Assembly (NCBI GenBank): GCA_026075535.2
Contig: AP026538.1
Span: forward strand, 17,988,337 to 18,052,336
Length of the DNA: 64,000 nt
Direction of reading: 5' to 3'
Origin: Tricholoma matsutake
Lineage: Eukaryota > Basidiomycota > Agaricomycetes > Agaricales > Tricholomataceae
This document shows, one piece after another, positions 53,039 to 63,889 of the stretch (the first letter of the stretch is position 1; each line of letters begins with the position of its first letter). The notes below the pieces were generated by a model, which made no database searches, was not told where the DNA came from, and was given only the letters and a program-made list of their open reading frames with translations. The translations under genes and the position numbers were made by a program.

Positions 53039-53455
53039 TTGAGGAATGGGATGGAGTTGGAGAAGATGAAGCAGGAGGTTTTCATGTTGCGTGGTCAATT
53101 GGCGGCGACAAACATGCAGCTGGCTGAATTGGAGAACGAGGGAAGCTCCGAGGAGGAATCAGAAGACGAAGATCCATGGAATGCAGATGCCATGGCGCCG
53201 TTGACGATCCATCTCCCGAAGTCATCAATGTTCGTCAATCCAGCCCATTTGCATGAATCCATTTGCTCCCCACCATCGCCTGTTCCCATTATTATGACCA
53301 CAGCTACATCGGTGATCCCTGACACCAGTTCTTTCACCAACACAGCTGCAACTTCTACCTCCCCAGATCCAACATCAACATACACTGCACAAATGTCCCC
53401 CCTCCTGCCTGATACCACTGTCTCAATTCCAAAAACATCAACACCCCCGGCATAA
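53039..53455 (+). CDS. hypothetical protein fragment, coiled coil plus Ser/Thr/Pro tail
   Basis: About 138 residues: a helical start (MELEKMKQEVFMLRGQLAAT and NMQLAELENEGSSEEESEDE) followed by a Ser/Thr/Pro-rich tail ending STPPA. The gypsy A LTR abuts it at 53034, so the true start may have been displaced. Codon use keeps CpG, unlike the left part of the window. Family not recognised; it may be a piece of a retroelement gag or a host gene. Confidence 0.45.
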   Translation: MRNGMELEKMKQEVFMLRGQLAATNMQLAELENEGSSEEESEDEDPWNADAMAPLTIHLPKSSMFVNPAHLHESICSPPSPVPIIMTTATSVIPDTSSFTNTAATSTSPDPTSTYTAQMSPLLPDTTVSIPKTSTPPA

Positions 53456-55140
53456 TTCTATGTTGGATAAAAAATAACAATATTTTTTATACTACGCCTA
53501 TTTGTGTATATATTTTGATCAATATATGCATAGTTGCTTCATTAATAGATGGAGTATAAGGTATATACTGAATTCATCATGCTGTAGGAATGTGGAAGGA
53601 GGCTACAAGGATAGATACAATAAACGTACATTGAAGTGACCGACACTGGTAGTGATAAAGTCACTGGCAGACATAAGCGTAACAGTGGAGCTAAGCAAAT
53701 GACCGGCACCAGTTATTGTATGAGCTAAGAAAATGTGTATGGGCCCATCCTAACATAATGCAGGGAAATGGGCCCATATGAATGATACACCCGATTGAAT
53801 GATTGGGTGGGCCCATGACAGTAAAAGGAAAACAGTATGGGCCCACACGACTTCAGTGCATCTCTCGGTGCCAGAAAACATAAAGTCGGCACAGGCAATT
53901 CACAATGCTCTTAAAAGATTTGTATTGTAATAGCAGCAGTAATTCAAGTCCTGTATGCTATAGTTGTGGGGGCCCATACTATCTTAAGTCGTCTATTTAG
54001 GAAAAGATAAAGTGGGCACATAGTTCTTAAAAGACTTGTATGCTAATCACAGCCAGTGTGCACTAGAACATGGATAACAAACAAAGGAATGGTGACATGC
54101 TGTATGCTGTAGGAATGTGGGAGGATAAAGATATATGCAAAATCAGTACATTGTAGTGACTGGCACCAGTAGTGAAAAGTGCCTGGCACCAGGAGTGAAA
54201 AGGTGACCAGTGCTGGTAGTGATAAAGTCGACAGTCTGAGAAAATGATGCCCAACTTCAGAAGGACAGGAAATTGTTGGCTTACTCGGAGGATGTGCGGA
54301 ATCAGGTTAGGGAGCACCTTGACACTTAACAAGTCATCTATGTAGGAAAAGATAAACATTGTAGTGACCGGCGCCAGTAGTGATAAAGTCACAAGCATCC
54401 AAGGTCAAGAGCTAAATGAATGACCGGCACTGGTTATTGTAGAACCCCATGAGCTACAAAAATGCATATGGGCCCATCCTAAAATAATACAGGGAAATGG
54501 GCCCATACGAATGATACGCTCAATGGAATCATCAGGTGGGCCCATGACAGTAAAAGGAAAACAGTATGGGCCCACGCTGGTAGGGATATACACAGGCACA
54601 TAACAGAAGAGAACAATCATTAGTCAAAGACAGTAGTAATGTGCAATGAGAGTAGACATAGATTAATCCTGACACTGGCCGGAAAGCAACTGTCGCTTGT
54701 GTGGCAGTCAGCTATTTCCAAACTGTATCTCTTGGCGCTGGAAAAGGTAAAGGTGGCACTGGTCATTCACATAGCTCTTAAAAGACTTGTATACTAATTG
54801 CAGCCGCTGTGCACTACAATATGGAAAACAAATGCAGGAATGGTGACATGCTGTATGCTGTAGGAATGTGGGAGGATAAGGATATATCAAAATCAGTACT
54901 TTGCAGTGACCGGTGCTCGTAGTGATCAAGTCACTGGTGGCGATAAGCATCCAAGTCAAGAGCAAAGCAAATGACCGGTGCAGAATATATGCTAAAACAG
55001 TACATTGGAGTGACAGGCGTCGGAGAAGACAACATCGCGCCGATCATTCCCATAGCTCTTAGACTTGTACACTAATCGCCACCGGTGGTCACTGATAACG
55101 AAAAGCAATGACATGCTGTAAAAGTAAGAAACTATTGACC
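53456..55140. repeat. non-coding region with long diverged repeats
   Basis: At least three blocks recur: CATGCTGTAGGAATGTGG with GACCGGCACCAGTAGTGATA-type text (about 53580-53700, 54095-54210, 54850-54960) and GGGCCCATCCTAA...GGGAAATGGGCCCAT...GTATGGGCCCAC (53745-53855 and 54470-54585). Spacing is irregular (roughly 0.5-0.75 kb). No coding potential seen. Confidence 0.65.
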
Positions 55141-55740
55141 AATGGGTATCACAAACACTGTGTACACTAATCGCCGCTGGATGACTGGTGCAGAATATAT
55201 GCTAAAACAGTACATTGGAGTTGTAGAACCCCATGAGCATGCATTGATGATGCTCAACCCGGGAAAACCACCAGAACTGCCGATGAGGCAATCAATGATG
55301 TTTGCGACGAGTCAGAGGAGGGTTGCAAGATGTTCCAAAAGTTTGTGGTCAAACCTCTGAGAAGATTACTAGTTAACACTAGTCGTGAAGGTAGTGTTAT
55401 GAGAGACGAAGGTGTTTGTTGTGGTCCGATTGAGTATCGATCGATATTGAGGGTGATCGATGAGATCAACAGCAAATGAGTTTTATTGTCAATGGTTGAT
55501 ATGTGAATTATGGGGACCTTTTGATAGGTCGATGGTATACGAAGGGTGCGGCAAACTGCTATGAAGTGTTGGAAGGGTTGCTAGAACTAATGATGAGAAG
55601 ATTGAGGGAGGATCAAGGATGCAATGATTGCAGAGGTTTCTCGTCGATTGAGAAAACCTGCAGAGACTTAGATTGTTTTAGAAAGTTGATCGGATGCTTA
55701 GAACTGTATACGACATGATATGTGAAGACGATTTCTTGTT
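55141..55740 (+). other. weak coding-like stretch, unknown
   Basis: Short plus-strand frames (55142-55360; 55503-55718, e.g. CYEVLEGLLELMMRRLREDQ) have protein-like composition but no recognisable motif and no shared frame. They may be relics of one gene. Confidence 0.25.
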
Positions 55741-56430
55741 ATTTTCAAGTAGATACTACAGAGTTTTATATGTTTTAAAGAAACTTCCTAAAATGGAATG
55801 AGAAACATGTGTAGAACATGAGGCAAAAGATATGAGTTAAGGCACAAGGCCATAAAGGAGACTGGAATCCAAACAAGAAAGATATATATATCATATGATG
55901 AAAGAGTAATAAAAGGAAAGAACTAAAAGAGACTGTCCTTTGTGTATAAACTGCGCTAAGTCTCACAATAATGCATTCAGTGGGTTCTGTGCACGATAGG
56001 GACTTGGAACGAGGCTGACCTATGATCAGCAGGTTTGAGCACGAGTTGGAATATGTCCTAGTGCATGGTCTTCCACCATTTAGATAATGAAGGCGGCACC
56101 TGATGTCGCTCGTAGTTTCTCGATATCGATCGATGACACTCGACGATGGTCGATGATGCTCAATCGCGGTTGCGGCTTGTTTGAAGTTGGTTGGGGATGT
56201 TCGATGGTCGTGTAGGGGAATCTTAGTGACTTTTGGGGTAGTCCTAGGGTTGTGCGATGTGGGCTTTTGATACAATTGATGTCGCTGGTGATGTTTCAAT
56301 GCAGTCAATATGATATCGTGATCGATAGAGTGGGTCGCGCTGCATCTGGGACGTCATAGGAGTTAGCCGACATAATTAGAATGATGCTAAAGTGGTGAAT
56401 CGGTCCTTGAGCCAAGGAGATGGCCTATCA
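55741..56430 (-). repeat. probable 3' LTR of gypsy D, left boundary uncertain
   Basis: On the minus strand it begins TGATAGGCCATC right after a polypurine tract (GTAAGGGGGAGGA). It contains TGATATATATATC (near 55890) as a promoter candidate and CGATCGATGACACTCGACGA-like CpG-rich repeats. The 5' LTR lies outside the window, so the far end cannot be fixed. Confidence 0.5.
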
Positions 56431-56449
56431 TCCTCCCCCTTACTGAAAT
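56431..56449 (-). promoter_or_regulatory. gypsy D 3' polypurine tract
   Basis: Minus strand TTTCAGTAAGGGGGAGGA next to the LTR start. The same sequence, extended by TG and one 5' base, is found inside the integrase region at 59667-59687. Confidence 0.6.
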
Positions 56450-56578
56450 TCTGACTGTCCGGGTCAGTCAAGCCGAAACAACCAGGTCATGTGACATTGT
56501 TGATCGCTGATTTAAGATGTGTCGTGGTTTGAACTTTTCTCTTTTCATTCAATCTCTTCCATCCATCTCCTCGACAAC

Positions 56579-57924
56579 ATGTCTATCCTCGCCGAACTCG
56601 CTCTTCCCATCCTTGAACACACGAAATCGATGCCCGAGGCTGGCAAAGCCGAAGAGTTGGACTTCGAAGTGTGGGGTTGTGTTTTTTGTGAGAAAATGGT
56701 ATGTCCTTCCCTTTTCTTGGGTTTATCTGCTTCCTAATCTCGTTTGATAGGCTGAATACGACGACCTGATCAGGTCGTTCAATGAGGCATGCGACGTTAG
56801 ACGAGGCAGTCGGCCTCTTCGTACCATTTGCTCACGAGGATTGGGTTTTGTGGGGTGGTAAGTATCTTTTTGTGGAGTATTCAAGGAAGGTTGAGGAAGA
56901 GAGGAAGAGAGAGGAGGAGAGGGAGGCTCAGCAGGTGGCCATCGAGGCAAAAGCAAAGAGGATCGAGGAACAATGAGACGCGCTGGTCAAGGCACGTCGA
57001 GCTTTCTTGGCCGAAGTCCGGGCCAAAACCGTTTCAAAGGACGAATTCTGCGATCATACAGCTGCGCTCGAGCTGATGCGCCTTTCGATCAATCAGGATG
57101 AGGCCACGGACGAGCTGATGCGCCTTTCAATCAATCAGGACGAGGCCATGGATGAGATGGACGAGGAGGAAGAAGGTGAGGATGAGTTGGATGAAGAACC
57201 TGTGGTCGCGAAGCGGGTGCGATTGGAGGAGGGTGATCTGATCACCTTCCATGGGCCGGTAAGTAGTCGTCTCCTTTCAATATCATTCAAGCTAATCACG
57301 CTCCTGATATTGCTTTAGTGTGATCGTTGCGCCGGGCTGAAAACGGCTCCGGAATGCATCGTCGAGAAGGGCACCCCAAAGTGCAAGAAATGCACTCAGG
57401 GGCTGCAGGGGTGCTACTGGGATGGAGTATCAAGGTGAGGACTCCGTCGAGGCGAATTGAGGAAAATGGCAGGCTCTAAACGAGCTACAAAGGGTGCTGA
57501 GGAGTCGATGGAGGTGTCTACTCCTCGATGTAGTAAGTGATCCTTTTCGATCCACGAGTACAATTGCTAATCTGTATGATTCCTTAGCCATATGCATTCG
57601 GGCTGTCCAGCCCATCCAAAATGCGGAGGCTGGGCCCTCAAAACTCAATGAGCACCCAAAACAAATGGTGAAGGCGAAGCCGAAGACGGCTGAGAAGGAG
57701 AAGGGGAAGGGAAAGGGGAAAGGGAAAGCACAAGAAGTTGAACCCGAGGTCACGGGTATGGTCGAGGAAGCATCGATGGCGGTGGAGGACAAAATGACAC
57801 AGTCAGATGCAGCAAGACTCCATCATTGATATCTTGCAGAAGTGCTGGTGCACAAGAAGTTGGAAGTGGAAGCGTTGATGGAGGAAATAGAGGTGTTGGA
57901 GAGGAAGTGGGAGGAATCCCAGTA
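56579..57924 (+). pseudogene. antisense accessory gene inside gypsy D (coiled coil and Cys cluster)
   Basis: The start MSILAELALPILEHTKSMPE and EVWGCVFCEKM form exon 1; introns at 56699-56750, 57259-57318 and 57533-57587 all have proper donors, branch-like CTAAT and acceptors. Later parts have a Glu/Arg-rich coiled coil (EEERKREEEREAQQVAIEAK), an acidic stretch (DEMDEEEEGEDELDEEP), a Cys cluster C-x2-C-x8-C-x8-C-x2-C-x6-C (CDRCAGLKTAPEC onward), a Lys/Gly-rich stretch and a C-terminal helix ending at TAG 57924. A frameshift near 56790 and a TGA near 56976 break it. It resembles zinc-cluster/coiled-coil proteins common beside mushroom gypsy elements; function unknown. Confidence 0.65.
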
Positions 57925-58248
57925 GAATTCTGTTTTTATCGTTTTAATTTTATCATTTTTCGTGTGTCTGAGTGAGATAAGGTTGAAATGAGAAATATTG
58001 CATGCAATCGAAGCCAGGAAATGTAAGATATATGCAAAGAAACATAGGAAAGAGAGAGAAAAAAGAAAGTAAGACAGACGATTCATCAAAATGAGACATA
58101 GGGGAAAAACTCAGAACTCCTTCATAGCCAAAAAACCCCATCGAGCTTGTGCGAACATGTTTCGAACAATATCGCGACTTGTAATAGTACACTGTTATAA
58201 AATCGAGAGTTTGTTTCAATATTGCAAGTAGAAAAAGAAAAGAAAAAT
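57925..58248. other. convergent 3' region between accessory gene and pol
   Basis: The plus-strand accessory gene ends at 57924 and minus-strand pol at 58249, so their 3' ends face each other across about 325 bp of AT-rich DNA. No other feature seen. Confidence 0.6.
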
Positions 58249-59871
58249 GATTTATTCATCTTTGTCGAGGTCAGGAATGCCCTCATCGATGTCTCTGTCG
58301 ACGTCCGATGTTGTTCGAAGTTGTTCAAGCCGACAATCGTTGATATTGAAGAAGTTTGGAGGAAGGGGAATCGATTTCCGTGCTAGATAGGGTAGAATTT
58401 GGAAAGCTGCTACTGGTCAATGAAGAACTGATCCGTCGAGCTCGCAAAGAATATAAGCGCCATTGTAGTTTCTTGCAATGACTATGAGTGGGCTGAGATA
58501 TCAAGCTCACATTTTTCAATTAAGAGCCTTTTCGATCTGTGTGTTTCACATGAGTACGAGGTCACCTTTTTCGAAATGGTAGTCTCGAATTGTTTGCTTG
58601 TGAACTTCTTCAAAGCGTTTCGCAGCTTCTCATCAAGCAGTGTAGACTCTAGAGTAGAGTACCTCGAGATCGGTCGAGCATTTCTGGAGTGCAATAGCAC
58701 GTCGGGCAATGAGATTGGTGGAGGAGAGTATCAAATTGGGTAGTGGTTGTAGATATGTCGCTTCTGAAATGTTGAGAGGGATGAGTGGATGAGAACCTGT
58801 GATCGCAAAATAGGGCGAACAGCCCATTCGTTTTTGAACTGTTACCTGTTCTGCCCAAAAGACCGAGTAGGTCCCAACCGACCATCGAGTTTGATCACCA
58901 TCAATGGCCTTGTAGAGCAATTGTCGTACATCGAAGTGGGCTCGTTCGACGAGGCCATTGGCACGAGAATTGTACCCACTTATCCGAATATGATTGATAT
59001 GATATTGCTTCGACAAATACTCAAGAGCAGAAAGGAATGCTGCGCCGTTGTCAGTAATGATCTCATAAAGTGAGCCCCAATGACAAATGATTTCTTCAAA
59101 GATCCAATCGCCGATGGTCTTCGCTGTTTCATTGCGAAGCATCCTGAACTCCGGCCAGTATGATATCGAACATTGACCTTGTACTATATAGCAATATCCA
59201 CTGGAAGGCGGCATGTGCATTGTGTCGATATAGACTTTTCCGAATAGAGGAGCGGGTGTGGCGACGATTGGTGGAATAAGAAGATTTCATGTTTGTCGCA
59301 ACTGACAGTAGTGGCATGTTTGGATGTACCATGCAATATCAGCTTTCAGGTTGGGCCACCAGAATTGTAGTGCGATGTGAGACTTCATGGCAAAGATCAT
59401 TTTGTGGCCGATATGGTCGTGCAACAACCAGATAATATTGATGCAACGCTCTGGAATCGCGACGATCTTGTGTTTGCCATGATGATCTTTTTGCCATAGT
59501 TTGCCAGAATCTATGAAGAACTCGGTGCAATATCGCATGAAGGTAGCGTACTCTGTGTTTGATAGATGTGGGGGTCGCACCATATCGTCTAACCATTTAT
59601 GAACGAGCAGTAATTGTTCATCGTCTTTCTTTGCTTTGTCCGATCTAGGTATGTCTTTGTACGAAACATCCTCCCCCTTACTGAAATCCAAAGCTTGGGC
59701 GAAAGTGGGATAAGTCGTGTGAGAGGGGAATGGTCGAATTGAGATTGGGTTGATTTGGTGAATGAAACCGTGTAGTTTGTCAATCCAGTCGCCGAATCCT
59801 TCTTCTACTTCGACATCGTCGTCTTTGGTTTGTCGAGGACATTGCAAAAGACCGTCCGGTCCATGGTGCAT
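58249..59871 (-). pseudogene. gypsy D integrase and pol C-terminus
   Basis: Zinc domain: WLLHDHIGHKMIFAMKSHIA, then C-x2-C in CHYCQLRQT (59287-59460). Catalytic core: MHMPPSSGYCYIVQGQCSIS, LYEIITDNGAAFLSALEYLS (Asp) and SRANGLVERAHFDVRQ with Glu about 35 residues later (58633-59220). The C-terminus reads SIPLPPNFFNINDCRLEQLR and ends acidic (DEGIPDLDKDE). Frame breaks near 59285 and 58640. The polypurine repeat (59667-59687) falls in the coding segment for DFSKGED. Confidence 0.85.
59667..59687 (-). promoter_or_regulatory. possible central polypurine tract of gypsy D
   Basis: A 21-nt stretch (minus strand: TTTCAGTAAGGGGGAGGATG with one further 5' base) identical to the 3' tract at 56429-56449. 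Confidence 0.55.
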
Positions 59872-59922
59872 ACCTGCAACATGAACTAGGGTGAAGTGAA
59901 ACGTTAGAATGGAGACTATCCA

Positions 59923-61413
59923 TCAGTTTATGCTAGCGCTAGGCGCGATATCAGGATTTGAGAGCATGCCTTTAATATACCTCGCATCGACCTCGATGAT
60001 AAGGTTTCGTACCCCTATCAAGTATAAACAAAGTGCCCCAAGGGCTCGATATAGACCATAAAGCTCAAGTTTCGGTTGCAAAAACCATGATTCGTGGTCG
60101 TTGAGCATGATCAAGCCGAATTGACTGTAATATTGCTTTTGAGGGTTATCGCGGTCACATTGCGTTAGGAAATAGCTGATGGCAATGCTCGATGTGTCAA
60201 CTGCGAGGATTACTGGGGCATTTGAGGTATAGTCGATGGCTTGAATTGCTGGCAAGTTTAGGAGCACATGCTTGAGATCTTCTTGCACTGCTACCTGAGA
60301 TGGGCCAAATTCGAAGGGCACATCTTTTCGAGTAAGATTGATTAGTGGAGCTGCTCGATGTGCGAAACTCTGGATGAAAATTTGACAAACTCCAATCGTT
60401 CCTAAGAACGCCTTAACTTCTGTGAGCGTACGACACGGACCCCATTTCTGGATCTTATCAATACGTGTCGGGTCAGCCATTCAGCCTTGAATATTGCATC
60501 GATGACCTAAAATGATTATCTCGGGGACACAAGCAAATAATTTTGGTCCAGAGAACATCCCACCACAATACTTCATGCACTGGACAATGTGATTTAGGTT
60601 CTCGAAATGCTCCCACACAAATCGTCGAATGCCTGAGTTGTCAATGATCATTTCATAAGACCCACTGATCATTCAATATTCCGATTTCGGACCCTTCACC
60701 GGTGTGTCATCGATATAAGGGATCGTGATGTGAGGGACCTCAGGTTGTAGGATGAAAGTTACGTCGTCGTGTAGGATCAGAACCGAGTTCGTCCAACCCA
60801 TTGGTAGGGTGATGATTCGAAGTGCGCCGAATGGTGTCTGGAAAGTCGTTAGATCTCGAGAGGATTCAGATATGAGCCTTTCATCAAATGCAACATATAA
60901 ATCCAACATTCCACCACAAGCGCGTCCTCCAAACTATTCAGCTAAATGCTCGGGGATTGGGATGACGCCTGAGTGCTGAATCATAACTTGGTTTAGTGGC
61001 TCGAGGCTGTGGACTATTCGGAGCGATTTTGCATCTTTCTTCGCAATGCAAAACCATCGCAATCGGTATGACAAGTTTGACGACTCATAGACTCCTGCTT
61101 CAATCTTCTTTTTCAGCATCTTGCAAATTTGTTCATACAAACCAGGCGGTATGGGGATATTGCATTCGACCCAAGGGGTATGCGGGATGACTGGGAACTT
61201 GATAGGGGGGAAGAAATCGGGTCAAAACCTTCCTTGTTCATTTTCAGTCCATGCGAACCCTGCTTGCTGGTTTCGAATGAAGTCATGCATGAGGTCTTGT
61301 TCTTGAGGCCATAAGAAATCTCCTGGATGATTATGATCAATGATGTTTTTGCATTCGAGGTTATATCGAGGAGTTGGTTTGAATATCAGAGGATGGGGAT
61401 TTAGTGGAGGCAT
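59923..61413 (-). pseudogene. gypsy D reverse transcriptase and RNase H
   Basis: Segments in order: EQICKMLKKKIEAGVYESSN and KKDAKSLRIVHSLEPLNQVM (60934-61140), CGGMLDLYVAFDERLISESS (LDLY has the first Asp), ALRIITLPMGWTNSVLILHD and IPYIDDTPVKGP with the YIDD site (60673-60909), then the connection and RNase H (VILAVDTSSIAISYFLTQCD, 59923-60480). In-frame stops at 60931 (TAG), 60673 and 60481 (both TGA) inactivate it; the two TGA sit where CGA is plausible. Confidence 0.85.
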
Positions 61414-61819
61414 GTCTTGGAGGGGATCGCCCTCGATGCGTCAAATATAATTCTAAAATGATCAGGTAGTCCGGCCATGATTGGACAGACCTTCTGTGCG
61501 ACTGGTTTATACTTTTTCTTCGTCGATAAATAACTAGACTGTGGATTGTCGGAAATAACTGAGGAAGGGGAAACTGACGATGAAGAAGGTCGCATAGGTA
61601 TAAACACCATCGAGGCATATCGAGGAATGTGGAACTCGTTGCATGCAGATAAATATAAGTCGGAAAGTGTCGTGGATAATTCTTCAGAGGAGTCAATTTT
61701 GGGGATATTTGCAGTGTGCTCAATAAATATAGAGGAGTTAGAAGAGTAGAACAAGATGATGAAAGCGCACTGTTCCGAAATTTCATTCTCTAACGCTGAA
61801 AATCCTCTCAAACTACTTT

Positions 61820-62206
61820 TCAACGATGGTGCGATCGAGGTATCGAGGGAATTGTAGCGGTCTGAGTTGAGTTAGGATCACATATTGTGATGGTTTGCGC
61901 TTCGTTCTGATAGTTCCTAATGATGCTTTCTGTCAAGACGTCGAAAGGTCGTCCAAGTAGAATATTGTATGCCAGGTCCCGAATAATATGTATCTGCATG
62001 TATAGGGTGATTCCACCGAGATCACAGGGTACATTGCATGCTAAACTGAGTGTTTCATCCACAGTCCCATTAGCAGACTGCATCAGAAGCCTAATCGAGG
62101 AGTCGTATGCTAGACCGAGTTCATGGCAAACATCTTCAGCCATTGATATGATCGAGGAACCAGGATCGACAACACTTTCTACCTGGATGTTATCATGGAC
62201 GTCCAT
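61820..62206 (-). pseudogene. gypsy D protease
   Basis: Frame MDVHDNIQVESVVDPGSSII then SMAEDVCHELGL; the active site is DPGS, a variant of D-S/T-G that I recall as usual in this mushroom gypsy group. AYNILLGRPFDVLTESII marks the C-terminal hydrophobic-G-R-P-F motif of retropepsins. A linker with a short low-complexity region (61401-61823) joins it to RT. Confidence 0.8.
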
Positions 62207-62269
62207 AATAACTGATCTAATCGATGAAGTTTCTTTAGCGACGACGAAAGGCTGAGGGATTTCACTGGG

Positions 62270-63889
62270 TCAGAGACTGCTAATATAAGTCTTGTACGGG
62301 TCAGGCACGATGATCATGTTGGGACTAAACATGTTCATTGCATTGTTTCCAGATTGTGGGACTCGTTTGGGTGTGACCTGTTCTCTCCATTTTGTTCGAA
62401 CCTCTGGTAAAAGTGAGAGTAGTTCTTCAGATGTCAGCATGATGATCGGCATCTTCATCGAGTGCGCAAATATATTGTGCATGATTTTCTCGTTCTGTAC
62501 TGGTGCCTGTGTCGCATACAATGGTCCGTCTTTTTCCTTACCCTTTGATGTGCCAGCAAAGTTCCTTTTGTGTGGTGGCAAATAGGCGTTCTCCCTGATG
62601 GACACATATGGGTGTACCGAGGTTTGCGTTGGGGGTATGGTGGTTGATGGCGAAGTGGTCGATGTCGATGTTGGAGCAGTAGTTGAAGTCGAAGGGTTGA
62701 CCATTGTCAATGAAGATGTTGAGGGTGGGGTACCAGTAGACATTGACGATGCAGGGATGGGAGTTGTCATAGCTGGAACCAAATTTCGAACCTCTTTGTT
62801 CAGACGCAAAAATGGTCGACCACTTCGAAGCACAAATATTTCGCGCTCGAGAGCCGCTATTCTATCTTCAGAGTCAGCTGTCAACGTCGAGTTATGATAA
62901 ATGCCTTTCGTCTCCAATCCCGATATAGAAACGGCGTCGGACTCTGTTATCGAAGTGATCACAGCCAAGGTTGAACTAGTCGAAGTCAAAGGTGCCGATG
63001 GTGCAATGCTGAATAAAAGTGTTGCTGCTGGGGTTGCATCTGGGTTGCGTTTCCACCATTCATCGATGTGTGCCTTGATAAACCTGCCAGGGATACTTCG
63101 AGGGGTGAATTGTCCGTTAGGAAGTACAATCTTTCCTTCTGCGTTTCGCTTACACTTCCCTTTGTTCAGGTACAACTGACAAACCATACAGTCAGGGATA
63201 AAATGTCCGGATAAACCACAAAATATGCAAAGGAGTGCATCGATATGTGCCTGTCTGTCTGCTGAATTAGTGCGAGGATTTTTAGTACCTGAGATATGCG
63301 TAGCGATGGTGCTAGCAAATTGTTTGAACATCGTGTTTAGATCTTTGGTTTTGATTGTAATAGTTCCAGGTGACGAGGTGCCCGTATTTCCGACGTCCGA
63401 TGTTGAGTGCGATGAAGAGGTCGATTGGTGGATTACTGAGTTCGATGTGTTGGAGCCTGCTAGAATGAATTTTGCCACGTCGTGAATGTCATTGAGTGGA
63501 TACGGATCGTCGGGATAATGGTCGGGGAATTTGAGTTCGAGTTGTTGAGCAATTCGAGTCCATAAGCCGGGTTGGAATCCTTGAACATAAGCTCTGCTTT
63601 GCTCGGCTTCCGAGATCCTATTCTTTGCTCGCAAAAAGTGAGTAATGTTGTAGAACGCACGATAATACATTCCTAGATCGCTTGCATTGAATATCCCAAT
63701 GTGTAGCTGTTCTCCCACTAATTTGTCCATGTCTGATATGCTCCACTTGCAATCGTCTTCCGAGCCAGGATAGAGTTTGTGTACTGCTGTTCTAAATTCG
63801 TTGAATGATGTGCCAGGTTGATACTCTGGAAGCGATTCCCAGAGTTCTGACGAGTCGATGTCGAGGTAGCGCCAAGCGTGTTTCTTCAT
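62270..63889 (-). CDS. gypsy D gag polyprotein, C-terminal 539 residues open
   Basis: A single open frame. N-terminal helical capsid-like part (MKKHAWRYLDIDSSELWESL, FRTAVHKLYPGSEDDCKWSI, MYYRAFYNITHFLRAKNRIS), a Ser/Thr linker, a knuckle ALLCIFCGLSGHFIPDCMVC with C-x2-C-x4-H-x4-C, a helix (DRIAALEREIFVLRSGRPFL), a long Ser/Thr/Pro tract and a final LLSLLPEVRTKWREQVTPKR block of DUF4100 type. Met 63889 is internal, since coding-like sequence continues to the window edge, so the true start is outside. Confidence 0.85.
   Translation of the reverse strand: MKKHAWRYLDIDSSELWESLPEYQPGTSFNEFRTAVHKLYPGSEDDCKWSISDMDKLVGEQLHIGIFNASDLGMYYRAFYNITHFLRAKNRISEAEQSRAYVQGFQPGLWTRIAQQLELKFPDHYPDDPYPLNDIHDVAKFILAGSNTSNSVIHQSTSSSHSTSDVGNTGTSSPGTITIKTKDLNTMFKQFASTIATHISGTKNPRTNSADRQAHIDALLCIFCGLSGHFIPDCMVCQLYLNKGKCKRNAEGKIVLPNGQFTPRSIPGRFIKAHIDEWWKRNPDATPAATLLFSIAPSAPLTSTSSTLAVITSITESDAVSISGLETKGIYHNSTLTADSEDRIAALEREIFVLRSGRPFLRLNKEVRNLVPAMTTPIPASSMSTGTPPSTSSLTMVNPSTSTTAPTSTSTTSPSTTIPPTQTSVHPYVSIRENAYLPPHKRNFAGTSKGKEKDGPLYATQAPVQNEKIMHNIFAHSMKMPIIMLTSEELLSLLPEVRTKWREQVTPKRVPQSGNNAMNMFSPNMIIVPDPYKTYISSL

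Noticed and set aside
56723..56956. minus-strand 77-residue frame opposite the accessory gene
   Set aside because: Shadow of the plus-strand coiled-coil coding sequence.
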